Under the pieces are notes generated by a model. It was not told the DNA's origin, ran no database searches, and was given only the letters and a program-made list of their open reading frames with translations. Both the position numbers and the translations under genes were made by a program. Below are positions 26,801-33,578 of a stretch of 64,000 nucleotides of DNA, one piece after another; position 1 is the stretch's first letter, and every line of letters starts with the position of its first letter. Origin of the DNA: Ruficoccus sp. ZRK36 (GTDB lineage: Bacteria > Verrucomicrobiota > Verrucomicrobiia > Opitutales > Cerasicoccaceae); contig NZ_CP080649.1 of the NCBI RefSeq assembly GCF_019603315.1, forward strand, positions 2,180,176-2,244,175. Direction: 5' to 3'.

Positions 26801-27056
26801 CGGGCGTGATCGCCTCGGGAGCAAAGCCGATTCCGTTCGAGGCCGGAGTGACCGATGCAAGCTGCATCTGCGGGCTGGCAAGAGCCGCCATCGCCTGAAC
26901 TTCTTCCGGGGAAGGCGGGTTGATGAAGTGCCGTTCGACAAAATCTTTCAGACGGCCCTCCTTGTCGGTGATGGCCCAGGCCGGAGTTTCTGAGGCGTGA
27001 CTGATGGCCTGGCCGCACAGGAGCAAACCAGCGGTAACGAATAGCTTGAAATTCAT
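20832..27056 (-). CDS. Giant RHS/YD-repeat protein with N-terminal transglutaminase-like domain
   Basis: The 2074-aa product has a signal-like N-terminus, then a transglutaminase-like domain with Cys near residue 131 (GSGNCFDTSSLM), His near 240 (MPHVWVEV) and Asp near 255 (YELDPCF). A DUF6531-like region follows (near 770-800, SREPVDMASGAYMLDKVDLQ), then some 35 YD repeats (YDxxGRLxxxTxxxG pattern, about 930-1760), and the RHS core ending DPIGFSGGMNWYAYADGNP...DPFGLW near 1837. The last roughly 237 residues differ from the rest: Gly/Ala-rich helices, then a segment VHLTDDATALTINQTQRLVS whose pattern distantly recalls ADP-ribosyltransferase-type toxin tips. RHS shells encapsulate and deliver such tips. 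Two secreted partner genes lie upstream on the same strand. Confidence 0.88.
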   Translation of the reverse strand: MNFKLFVTAGLLLCGQAISHASETPAWAITDKEGRLKDFVERHFINPPSPEEVQAMAALASPQMQLASVTPASNGIGFAPEAITPEIQELAKGLQYDALKIYDYCLNRIEYEHYWGSYKGATLTLLEGSGNCFDTSSLMIALLRESGYTANYRYGVRRVYDGDLEAWQGLALYGGPDLPFDQYTNAQLVAEYGIPAGWDPNNPTDVYDWRFILNRINFSIFRGYPAFESAFGYGLYWDMPHVWVEVTVDGTPYELDPCFKPQEAVGTAIDLKAATQYNRAALLTAAGGTASGSTITGLSETNIGQELTGYTSNLLQWLKTNHPGKSFEEIMGRSRNIPLTVPSLDYYSLTQGVDYLTSLPWLTTTTWTTIPAQWTPKLIVTIGQYNYSTGQFTSVGYTNSDIRLNSLQGQKLSLWFDGNQANFCLDEASLASVSVSGATVDIALSVNQPHGEFDAVGNFIDTGLNDTGTPVVTRYAKDDTNAYAFPYSFRAGPRLIRKRQDILQGYIQGGADATDWRVRTELLNITGASFMEQTRMSDEFVNSQFGVIPMAFHRFGRVAQEESYYVDMFLQAAGPESFKTNEADRLTSNHVTALFDSALEHGILEQSQTPGDEAVSTIKVLHLANEQNIPIYRIDSSNWNGSLQSTLQSAGYPASVTSEINTAVTSADGIVLIPADASITLNQWTGYAYAIMKADGNVMKINSLNGGYNTIDMDFDYDLYYDNFYYESGYLDTGSSDIFYVSDPVTTPQNSSREPVDMASGAYMLDKVDLQLGQSAPRGLVFSRSYNSNRRYDMSAGLGYGWTHNLDAYITERSAPRASLGSTTHYQAAPYLAAVVAVVDLYTDHTTPKEWLTASLAAKWAVDQLSYNSASVTMGGQSIEFVRMPDGEYLPPAGITLSLTKDGENPFVLTERNGNTYTFNADNRLSTISDQYGKTLSFTYADDRLTTVTDAYNRTLSLTWSGDKITRVSDSTGREVNYAYTDDDLVTVTDADAHDWVYVYDTEHRMTELRDPLSRVIAQNEYDARSRVSIQKNKGDPSMAWNFYYSGYVNWEVDPQGGYIAYHYDDRGRAVSVENALGQADWRTYDGQDHIVERTSPLEETTTYLYDADNNLTETTDPLTNVASNIYDGEFRLQSATDFRGNTMSYTYNDKDQVLTVTDAKNIVVQTNTYDANGNLETVTDADDNTTTYSYDAYGNINRIDYPNDDFETFIYNARGDLLSHTNSRNFTTTFTYNNRRQMLVTTYSDTTTSVNTYDGCGNLASEQDSNGNVTSYTYSASGKLLTTTLPTTDAGAAIITNTYDSRDWLETTTDSLDRTTTFTYDAAGRVIAATNPLDETAQTQFDANGRVSASINPLEYDTGYGYDARGNRTTLTDANDKVITYGYDENGNQTSILNRRNATFSFTYDPNNRLLTTATPTNRTTTQIWNDRGLLASIEEPSGQTTTFSYDERGRVDTKTDPVATTSYTLDSEGNVETVTENGASITRVFDDLNRITSYTDSEDNTIGYGYDDNGNLTSLTYPGNKTVTYTYNERNQLKTVTDWQNRLTTYTYDLTGRLAQVDLPNGTSRHIVYDDADRVTRMEERKANDHLFALTILQYDDAGQVTGEFKAPISETLNLPTASATYDQDNRISVFNGLTLAYDLDGNMTSGPLMDDTLVSYSFDARNRLTEVDGHVYTYDAEGNRIASTYQGETTTYVVDANAALSRTLMRTTPEGTTYYVYGSGLLYEVSEAEEIKTYHFDNRGSTVAIVADDGLEITDRVEYSPYGITTKREGTTDTPFLYNGKFGVMTDDTGLLFMRSRYYNPHLRRFINPDPIGFSGGMNWYAYADGNPISNTDPFGLWSWNQTFGVLKAIGGAVEVAAGVALGAATSWTGVGAIAGGAVAVHGLDTFQAGIRQAISGEQTDTLTSTSLQAAGLSRNSANLLDTGISVVGTFGAGSMASSLSRTQGLVHLTDDATALTINQTQRLVSSSGNYAGPVANASASGIGVTLRTGLNPGNYSAVQIPATAADSFTAVRAVGPFTTWQSITGQAYTAAGSLNLATGNLARTGLNYGQSVFYGLDAMFTGSRFIESFK

Positions 27057-27076
27057 CTTGGCTCAATTTGAGGAGT

Positions 27077-27742
27077 TCAATCAACGAGGGTGATATTGCC
27101 TTCCTCATCCAAGGTGTAGGCGATGGCGTTCTGGTTGCCCGAGACGTTGGTCAAACGTCCGAGGGCGTCATACGTGTAAATGAGGGTCGCGTCGCTTTCG
27201 TCCTCGTTGGGATCGAGGCCCAGTTGTGACTCTTCAAGATTGTCGGTCAAGTCGCCATCCCCGTTGCCCTCCGGGTCCACTCCCAGATGGCCAAAAAAGT
27301 GCATCTGCCACGGGTCAGACAAACCGCTGCCGTCGGTATCCACGCGAATGAAGGGGTTAAAGCCCAAGTCCATCTGAATCCAGTTGGGGACGCCCGACTC
27401 TGAAAAGTCCGCAGACAGCAACTCGGATTCAATATCGTCCTCCATTTCGAGGCGGTAAAAAATCATCTGATTTACGTTGTTTTCAATGTCCACACCTTCG
27501 AGGCCGTCCTGCCCCTTGACCCCATACGGGAAGCGGGTCCAACTGCCGCTGGTCAGCGATTCACGCATTTGGACAAAATAATAGAGGTTTGGCTTTCCGT
27601 ACCATTTCAGGGAGAAGGGGTACGTTGGGTTGGCCACGGCGTCGTAGGTCAGGCGCAGCCCCTCGTTGGGGTCGGTGGCGGTCTGGGCGCAGAGGGCGGC
27701 TCCGCTCAGCAGGGCCGCCAAACAGGAGAGACGAATCTTCAT
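27077..27742 (-). CDS. Secreted RHS-associated protein with calcium-binding-like repeats
   Basis: The 221-aa protein has a signal peptide (MKIRLSCLAALLSGAALCAQ). Residues 130-180 contain D-x-D-G-x-G-x-x-D-type acidic repeats (VDTDGSGLSDPWQ, GNGDGDLTDNLEESQLGLDP) like thrombospondin type 3/dockerin calcium loops, and the C-terminus (YTYDALGRLTNVSGNQNAIAY) is a single YD repeat. It ends 20 bp upstream of the RHS start on the same strand. The shared YD repeat suggests it docks on, or derives from, the RHS shell. Confidence 0.7.
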   Translation of the reverse strand: MKIRLSCLAALLSGAALCAQTATDPNEGLRLTYDAVANPTYPFSLKWYGKPNLYYFVQMRESLTSGSWTRFPYGVKGQDGLEGVDIENNVNQMIFYRLEMEDDIESELLSADFSESGVPNWIQMDLGFNPFIRVDTDGSGLSDPWQMHFFGHLGVDPEGNGDGDLTDNLEESQLGLDPNEDESDATLIYTYDALGRLTNVSGNQNAIAYTLDEEGNITLVD

Positions 27743-27754
27743 GGTTGGTAGAGA

Positions 27755-28600
27755 TTAGCGGTTCTGGAGCGATTTACTCTCGGGCGACGGACTGAAATTG
27801 ATGATCGTGTCCTGCGGTTGGGGAGGATTGGCCGCATCATAGCGGGCCTGTGCTTCTCTGATGGCTTCCGCCCGTTGATAGGCGACAATCATTTCCGGTT
27901 CATGCTGGGCATAATAGCTCAACATGGTGTCGATGAGCCCATAAGCGGAATCGTCCCCGGACATCTGATCTTCCAAGACGAGGTATTCGATGCCTTCACC
28001 GGAAAAGCTTTCTGCCCCTGGCACCCAAGGACCGGAATCCGTGCGCGTGCCCGCACCGGCAGACAGAAAAACCGAGTAATGGGCACTGTCGGTGACAAAT
28101 TCGGCCAAGCCTTGGAAATACCGGAAATCCACGTTAGCATAGGCCACGTACTCCTTGCCCTCATATTGCCAGCGCAGTTCGCTGACCGGGCTCGGCCCCT
28201 CAAACACTGTGGCTGACAAAAAGGTCGAAAAACTCTCCTTGGCGTCTGCCGGTTGATGCAGTTGGGTGATTTCTGCTTCGGATAGCGCGGGAGAGGCTTT
28301 GGCTGTACTCGCTGCGGTAGTCCTTGCAGTCAGTGCAACTTGGCCGGAGCCAGGCACAACCCGGTTGAAAATCACCTTTCGGTCGCCCAAATCGGCCTCA
28401 AAGGACTCGATCACGGTGGCCGATTCCAGCGCGGACACTTTGGCCTGCCGCTGCTGCTCCTTTTCAGCCATTTGCTGGCGGACGATGGCGTCGGCCTCGG
28501 TGGGGGTGAGCGGGTTGGCAACGGTCTGTTCCTGCCCTGTGCAGGGAAGTGCTGCCATCGCGCATAAGAGAATAAGTAGAGATGTATAATTATTACTCAT
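27755..28600 (-). CDS. Secreted protein of the RHS operon (281 aa)
   Basis: The product carries a signal peptide (SLLILLCAMAALPCTGQEQ) followed by a charged helical stretch (residues 40-70) and a domain of unknown fold. Residues 160-200 contain WQYEGKEYVAYANVDFRYF, suggesting beta strands. No family is recognised. It precedes the calcium-repeat protein by 12 bp and the RHS gene, so the three likely form an operon, with this being the promoter-proximal gene. Export to the periplasm or surface is inferred from the signal. Confidence 0.65.
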   Translation of the reverse strand: MSNNYTSLLILLCAMAALPCTGQEQTVANPLTPTEADAIVRQQMAEKEQQRQAKVSALESATVIESFEADLGDRKVIFNRVVPGSGQVALTARTTAASTAKASPALSEAEITQLHQPADAKESFSTFLSATVFEGPSPVSELRWQYEGKEYVAYANVDFRYFQGLAEFVTDSAHYSVFLSAGAGTRTDSGPWVPGAESFSGEGIEYLVLEDQMSGDDSAYGLIDTMLSYYAQHEPEMIVAYQRAEAIREAQARYDAANPPQPQDTIINFSPSPESKSLQNR

Positions 28601-28803
28601 ACACGTAAATAGCTAACACTTGATACGTCACACAAAGAAAGGAGTCTAGAGAATTCTTGGTAAATAATTTGTCACGATTGAGCAGTCGCAACACGACGGA
28701 TTAACACCGTCTCGGGGTATCTGTCTCCGAAAATAAAAAGTCAACGATAAACCACACCGGTAGGGTCGCTCGTTTACGCCAATTTTGTTATCATCACTGG
28801 CTT

Positions 28804-29055
28804 ATGCCCGGACGGCGCACACCACGTGGAGTAAGAAGCCCTTTTGCCATTGCACTTGGAAAGGTTGTCCGCGATTGCCGGGTCGAACGTGGCATTTCCT
28901 CGCAGGAACACCTGGCCGAGTTAAGCGGGCTCAGCAAAAACAACATCGGGTGTATTGAGCGCGGCGAAGTTGATACGACCTTGGATTCGTTGCGGCGCAT
29001 TGCCAAGGCTTTCGGGGTGAATGCCTCAGATTTGTTGCGGATGGCAGGCTCATAA
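28804..29055 (+). CDS. XRE-family transcriptional regulator (83 aa)
   Basis: A single helix-turn-helix domain fills the protein: LGKVVRDCRVERGISSQEHL then AELSGLSKNNIGCIERGEVD (about residues 18-58), with the usual C-terminal helix TLDSLRRIAKAFGVNASDLL. It binds DNA, and its position on the plus strand facing the RHS operon start suggests it could regulate that divergent operon or the ABC-3C cluster to its right; the target is inference. Confidence 0.85.
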   Translation: MPGRRTPRGVRSPFAIALGKVVRDCRVERGISSQEHLAELSGLSKNNIGCIERGEVDTTLDSLRRIAKAFGVNASDLLRMAGS

Positions 29056-29123
29056 GTGGAAACTCAACGGCCACGCCTTATCCTAACGATTCTTCCACTC
29101 CCCCGAGACATCCAACAATCTCA

Positions 29124-29149
29124 GGGTATTCCTGCCGGCAGGAATACCC
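29124..29149. repeat. 26-bp perfect palindrome between two XRE genes
   Basis: Arms GGGTATTCCTGCC and GGCAGGAATACCC are fully complementary with no spacer, followed by TTTGGGGG. It could be a terminator for the first XRE gene, though the T-run is short, or a dyad operator. Confidence 0.65.
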
Positions 29150-29166
29150 TTTGGGGGAAAGTAATT

Positions 29167-29203
29167 GGGCAAGGATGCACTACTCCCAGTGACATCCTTG
29201 CCC
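29167..29203. repeat. Inverted repeat between two XRE genes
   Basis: Arms GGGCAAGGATG (29167-29177) and CATCCTTGCCC (29193-29203) are perfectly complementary with a 15-nt loop. With the palindrome 17 bp to the left it gives two consecutive stem-loops in the 280-bp gap between the XRE genes. Confidence 0.6.
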
Positions 29204-29335
29204 ACCGCACGCGTAGCGGAGAAACGGGCGTCAACCGTTTCAAGGTCAGCAATGCCTAATTACTGTCGGGGCTGGACGTAATCACCTTCTGAAGGCGGTG
29301 TCTAGGAAATTCGTTCACGGGTATGATAGACGACC

Positions 29336-29623
29336 TTGCAAGACCATCACCAAGCACTCATCAAACGGCTGCGCGAACTGCGTGAGGACGCCGCCTTGAC
29401 CCAAGAAACCGTCGCGGAACTGGCTGGAATCAGTTACAAGCACTACCAATCGCTGGAGGCAGGAAGAAAGCCGGATGTGCGCTTGACCACCCTGTGCATG
29501 ATTGCCGCCGCCTACGGGCTGGAGCCTTGGGAATTGCTCTACTCGCAAAAGCCCGTCCTGTCTCCGAAATTCCAGCGGGGAACCCGGCATCTGAAGCGCA
29601 AACGCGCCAAGTCCGGCTCGTAG
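29336..29623 (+). CDS. XRE-family regulator, second copy (95 aa)
   Basis: A helix-turn-helix protein with the core IKRLRELREDAALTQETVAE then LAGISYKHYQSLEAGRKPDV (about residues 9-48) and a basic C-terminal tail (HLKRKRAKSGS). The start is uncertain: TTG 29336 is the first in-frame initiator; an ATG at 29323 is out of frame. It precedes the convergent ABC-3C operon by about 90 bp. It differs clearly from the XRE protein at 28804, so the pair is not a recent duplication. Confidence 0.78.
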   Translation: MQDHHQALIKRLRELREDAALTQETVAELAGISYKHYQSLEAGRKPDVRLTTLCMIAAAYGLEPWELLYSQKPVLSPKFQRGTRHLKRKRAKSGS

Positions 29624-29714
29624 GCTGCGTGGGGCTTGGCCCCGTCCCTACTCCCGGCCCGGAAGCATATCTTTTTATTTGGTTCAGATTCCCCCTTAAC
29701 GCTTCAAGCGGTAA

Positions 29715-31655
29715 TTATAATGCCGTAGGCCAATTATCTGGAACAAGCTTCAAGCCGCCACGCCATCTCTCTCTGACTTCATTTTGGTACCAGTCCTCGT
29801 TTATGTCAGCATGCTCGGTTATTATTATTTGAAAATCAGGCGAGAGGTCTTGGACAGCTTTAAAGACCATTTCGAACATGCGCCGGAGTTCCTGCCGATC
29901 ATCATCTTTCAGATCGTCTATTGAGCCGTCCCCGGTCGGTTCTGGTGGGAAATAAACCTGCGAAGGTTGATCTAAAAACAGGAATCTTGGTACTGGGCGA
30001 GACTGCCGTGAGAACCACTTGTGTAAAGCTAAATGACCAATCAAATGGTAACCTACCCAATTTTCACCGCTCCCCATCCTGCTCATGGGGATTAACCCAC
30101 TGGGAGTTGCGGCCACGATGGTGAGTTTCTTCAACTGAAAGCGTAAGGGGTATTTGGAATGCTCTAAGTCTAGATGTTTGGCCCACTCGGACATTTCAAT
30201 GCTCAACAAGGCTACGATTGAGTCTAGCTTATCCTGAATAACCTCAGCAGATAGCTCTTCTTCCAACTTAGATATTTGGTCGGATAATTGCTTTAACCTA
30301 TCTTCTAATTCTTGTGTCCCTGGAAACTCAGGTACGCTTTCCAAAAATAAACTAATTCTTCCAATTACGTGGGATTTTTTTGCTGCATCATCCTTCAATA
30401 GCTGAAGCCTTTCATCGGCTTCCCTGACAGCATTCATTGCATCCCGATTCTCTTGTAGTTTTTGTTGAATAGAGATTAACTTTTCTTTGAGTTCCGATAT
30501 GGCTTTCTCAACGTGGGGTGCGGTTCTGGACACCTGCTCAAGTTGAGCATTTATGCTCTCAAGCGAAGTCTGAATATCCTTTGCATCGAGTAATTCGCCT
30601 TCACTTTCTAAATTGTGAGAGCATAGCGGGCATTTGTGTATATGGCTGTCATCAAATATACCTATGCTTATAAGTCGTGCCTTATGCTCTTTTGCCTCTA
30701 CTTTAAATCCGGCTTCGGCACTTTCCAATGACCGAGCTGCCGAAATCTGGTTTTGAATGTGTCTTTGCTCTGTGAGCAGTTGCTCACGCATCTCAGATAA
30801 CCTATCGTATTCTTCAGATCCAGAATCTGGTTCTTCGATTTGCGCTATGGGTGTGGAAGCTATCTCTTTTAGCTTCTGAACTATCGATTCCCATTCGTCG
30901 CCTGTACTGGCATAGCTAAGGCCTACATCCCTGGCTTGAGACAATAGGCTGCCCGCTTTTCCTGTCCCAGTACCACGTATGGAGAGTATTTCGTTAACTT
31001 TCCTCTCTGCGGCTCTATGCTCAGCTCGCAATTCTCTGAGTTTTTCTTGTTTCCTGATGTAATCGTCCTCTACGGCTCCTAGAAAATAAGGTAGCGTATC
31101 CACTAAGCTTTGAGCTTTCCAATTGTCATCGCTCATATGGAACAGTTGATTCCTGCGTATGATTTCATCTTGAGGTTGAAAACATAGCATTAAACCGTGC
31201 CGAATATTGGCTGCCAGGGGTAAACGGGTCTGGCCTTCGGGAGGAATGTGCAGGTTCTCGGATATTCCAGTCCAGCCAGATGCAGTGGCAACCAGTCCTT
31301 TTGAATTAGTATTTTGTTTGAGAGAATCCAGGCGTGGGAATTCAACTTCGTGTCCCAAAGAAATATAACATTCTTCTGAAGAATCTGAACCTCGATTTGG
31401 ACACTTCCGAGCAACAAAGGCTTGGCCCTCCGACAATTTCAACTTGATTCCAAACCACGCCACTGAATTGCGGATTATTCCATCGGGAACACGACATGTG
31501 CCACTTCCTAGGCAATAATCGACAATGTCTATTAGCGCCGATTTTCCTGTCTTCGACGCACCGGTAATCACGTTCACCCTGCCGGGTTCAAACGTTAAGA
31601 CACGCGTTCTTCCATCGTGCGAATATAAGATGATGTTCAGTATTTGAATACTCAT
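29715..31655 (-). CDS. ABC-3C system ATPase (DUF3732, SMC-like)
   Basis: The 646-aa product begins MSIQILNIILYSHDGRTRVL and carries Walker A GASKTGKSALIDIVDY (about residues 31-46). The centre is a long coiled-coil (about 200-520) interrupted by CPLCSHNLE near residue 342, a zinc-hook-like CxxC motif, and the C-terminus has the DUF3732 hallmark FLFLDQPSQVYFPP near residue 560. DUF3732 ATPases are the ABC component of predicted three-component (ABC-3C) conflict systems. Its start overlaps the stop of the next upstream gene by 4 nt, so all three genes are translationally coupled. Confidence 0.9.
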   Translation of the reverse strand: MSIQILNIILYSHDGRTRVLTFEPGRVNVITGASKTGKSALIDIVDYCLGSGTCRVPDGIIRNSVAWFGIKLKLSEGQAFVARKCPNRGSDSSEECYISLGHEVEFPRLDSLKQNTNSKGLVATASGWTGISENLHIPPEGQTRLPLAANIRHGLMLCFQPQDEIIRRNQLFHMSDDNWKAQSLVDTLPYFLGAVEDDYIRKQEKLRELRAEHRAAERKVNEILSIRGTGTGKAGSLLSQARDVGLSYASTGDEWESIVQKLKEIASTPIAQIEEPDSGSEEYDRLSEMREQLLTEQRHIQNQISAARSLESAEAGFKVEAKEHKARLISIGIFDDSHIHKCPLCSHNLESEGELLDAKDIQTSLESINAQLEQVSRTAPHVEKAISELKEKLISIQQKLQENRDAMNAVREADERLQLLKDDAAKKSHVIGRISLFLESVPEFPGTQELEDRLKQLSDQISKLEEELSAEVIQDKLDSIVALLSIEMSEWAKHLDLEHSKYPLRFQLKKLTIVAATPSGLIPMSRMGSGENWVGYHLIGHLALHKWFSRQSRPVPRFLFLDQPSQVYFPPEPTGDGSIDDLKDDDRQELRRMFEMVFKAVQDLSPDFQIIITEHADINEDWYQNEVRERWRGGLKLVPDNWPTAL

Positions 31656-32158
31656 GGCCTAACTCCAAGCAAAGTAAATATAGTTTCTGGGTTGCCAGTG
31701 TGAGCGAACCAGCGACCAATAAATTCAGCTTTTTTTGCGCATTCCCTTACTTCATCGGATGTCTCTCTGAGGAACTTGTTGATGTTAGATTTTAGTGCTT
31801 CAATGATAATAATTTCGTTGTTCTCAATCGAGAATAGATTCTTTTGACCGCCAAACGATATGGCCTCTTTTGTGTGCGGGACAAGGGACCTACAACGAGA
31901 AGGGAAGCTGGCAACTATTAGCGGTTCTGAGTCAATCCATATAGGCATAGATGTTGTAATTACCTTTGGAATCGAAATCCTCGTTTTTTCGTGCAGCACC
32001 AGCGGAAGAATCAAAAATGCTTCTATCAGAGAAAGTGAATTTCTTGGACTGGATGCCTTGCTTGCAGCACCCCGAGCAGCATGCCATAACAAGACAGAGC
32101 AAAATGCGGGATTGAGCAGGTTCCGCTCTTCGTAGGGTCGATGAGTCCAAGAGTTCAT
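31652..32158 (-). CDS. ABC-3C system middle component
   Basis: The 168-aa product (EERNLLNPAFCSVLLWHAAR at residues 10-29, then EAFLILPLVLHEKTR) matches what I know of the middle-component proteins that sit between the effector and the DUF3732 ATPase. These small helical proteins are thought to link the two. It overlaps both neighbours by 4 nt (ATGA junctions at 32155-32158 and 31652-31655), an arrangement that fixes stoichiometry. No catalytic residues are visible. Confidence 0.8.
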   Translation of the reverse strand: MNSWTHRPYEERNLLNPAFCSVLLWHAARGAASKASSPRNSLSLIEAFLILPLVLHEKTRISIPKVITTSMPIWIDSEPLIVASFPSRCRSLVPHTKEAISFGGQKNLFSIENNEIIIIEALKSNINKFLRETSDEVRECAKKAEFIGRWFAHTGNPETIFTLLGVRP

Positions 32159-33372
32159 CTCGCACCTCCTTCCAGCAAGTGGGCGAGGCGCTGTCTAAAG
32201 TCAGGATGCCAGCCTATTTTTAGTTCATTCGAAAGTATATGCAGGGAACCGCGCGTAATGAATGGTTCCGTTACATTGGGGCGTATCCGCGCATTCACAT
32301 TTGCAATTTCAACCCAATCTAGCACCTCTTTTGCAGCCGTTTGTTTGTCTTCATCCGTTGCTTCGTGTCCAATTCGGTCCTCAATGCGTGAAAAGACGAG
32401 CTCCCATTCTTCGGTTAATGACTTCTCATATTGGCTTAAGTCACCCACAAACAATAGGTCTTGACGTTGCCATCGTGACCTTTGTTCAAAGGCTCGATAA
32501 TAGTCACGGATTGCAGCAGCTATGCGCTTCTTATGGGTTGTTGCTAAATGTATCTGCTGAACAAATGGAAGAGATTGATGTGCTTCAGCAGTTTTTCCAT
32601 CCAACTCATAATTTAGTAGGTCATCCGATATAGGAAGAGAGTCTTGCTTGAATTGGTCACGAAGATCAGACATCTGGGCTTCAATCTCTTCAGATAAAAT
32701 ACGGTCTTGAGAATTAATATTTTGCAGTTGGTGTAGAGCGCGTCGATACCACCAGCCTTCAAGATACTCCAAGAAAGTAGTTTGATGTTCTCTGGACGCA
32801 GCATGAAAAATCTCTTTTTTCAGCAGTGCATCTAGATCGTTAATCCCAGGTGAGTTATCTATTATTATGATACGATCGACTAGTTTTTTCCGGTCTTCGT
32901 AGGAGATTCCCAGATATGCTTTGTAAGCTTCAGCGTTGCTACTGCTCGTAGATGTTTGCGCAACATTATTCAACTTTGTAACTGCGGCATCTATGTCACG
33001 ATCTTCTTGTTTTTGTTTCAAGTAAGCAGCGATGCTCCCGGAAGATGCCTGCTCAGTGGTTACTAAATAAAGGAAGGTGCTTTCCTGAACGACATTAGAA
33101 TTTGATGCTGTAAGCCATACCCGAATGGTCTTCCACAGGTCAGGAGAGGCATCTGTTAGGTTGGCGCTCCGGTTCTTGTGCAGTTTAGTTTGCAGGAGTT
33201 CGGAAGCTGTGCCCTCTTTTTCAAACGCAACATCATCGAGTGCTTCAAGGGACACTGAAAAATCGCTTTCATTTCGAAGTCTTTGCAAGCTCCATAGTAA
33301 CGCACATCTGACTTGGTATAAAAAACCAAGCGCTGAATCCGGCGCAGTAAAACTGGCTAAGCTATCTGACAT
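32155..33372 (-). CDS. ABC-3C system effector with nuclease-like N-terminus
   Basis: The first gene of the operon encodes 405 aa. Residues 14-65 read PDSALGFLYQVRCALLWSL then SLEALDDVAFEKEG and SELLQTKLHKN: the G-F-x-Y-Q, D-D-V and Q-T-K pattern fits restriction-fold (PD-(D/E)xK) domains of the DUF4297/Cap4 type. The rest is helical and would be the ABC-3C C-terminal region. By analogy the ATPase senses infection and unleashes the nuclease; that is inference. An AGAGGAAC ribosome-binding site precedes ATG 33372. The operon reads away from the neighbouring integrase. Confidence 0.78.
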   Translation of the reverse strand: MSDSLASFTAPDSALGFLYQVRCALLWSLQRLRNESDFSVSLEALDDVAFEKEGTASELLQTKLHKNRSANLTDASPDLWKTIRVWLTASNSNVVQESTFLYLVTTEQASSGSIAAYLKQKQEDRDIDAAVTKLNNVAQTSTSSSNAEAYKAYLGISYEDRKKLVDRIIIIDNSPGINDLDALLKKEIFHAASREHQTTFLEYLEGWWYRRALHQLQNINSQDRILSEEIEAQMSDLRDQFKQDSLPISDDLLNYELDGKTAEAHQSLPFVQQIHLATTHKKRIAAAIRDYYRAFEQRSRWQRQDLLFVGDLSQYEKSLTEEWELVFSRIEDRIGHEATDEDKQTAAKEVLDWVEIANVNARIRPNVTEPFITRGSLHILSNELKIGWHPDFRQRLAHLLEGGAR

Positions 33373-33500
33373 TCGCAGTTCCTCTGAGAACCTTTAGGGG
33401 TTGATACCGTTTGCTGGAAGACTTTACTGCTGAACGCTAGTGTCGCTTCCATTTGGCTGATTAGCAGCACGTTGCCGAATGGAGAAAGTTAAGTCAACGA

Positions 33501-33509
33501 TGATATAAT
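33501..33509 (+). promoter_or_regulatory. Extended -10 promoter candidate for the integrase
   Basis: TGATATAAT (TG-n-TATAAT, TATAAT at 33504-33509) lies about 70 bp upstream of the integrase ATG; there is no good -35 hexamer 17 bp upstream, as expected for an extended -10 promoter. Confidence 0.4.
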
Positions 33510-33556
33510 ACAATCGGAGTGAATAGACCTTTATTGCTATCGGTGCGGGTGAACAT

Positions 33557-33562
33557 TTGACA
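33557..33562 (+). promoter_or_regulatory. TTGACA start-proximal box, integrase
   Basis: TTGACA ends 16 nt before ATG 33579, with GGCAT directly at the start codon and no Shine-Dalgarno. This is one of nine similarly placed boxes in the prophage. Confidence 0.45.
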
Positions 33563-33578
33563 CGGCCTGTTCCGGCAT

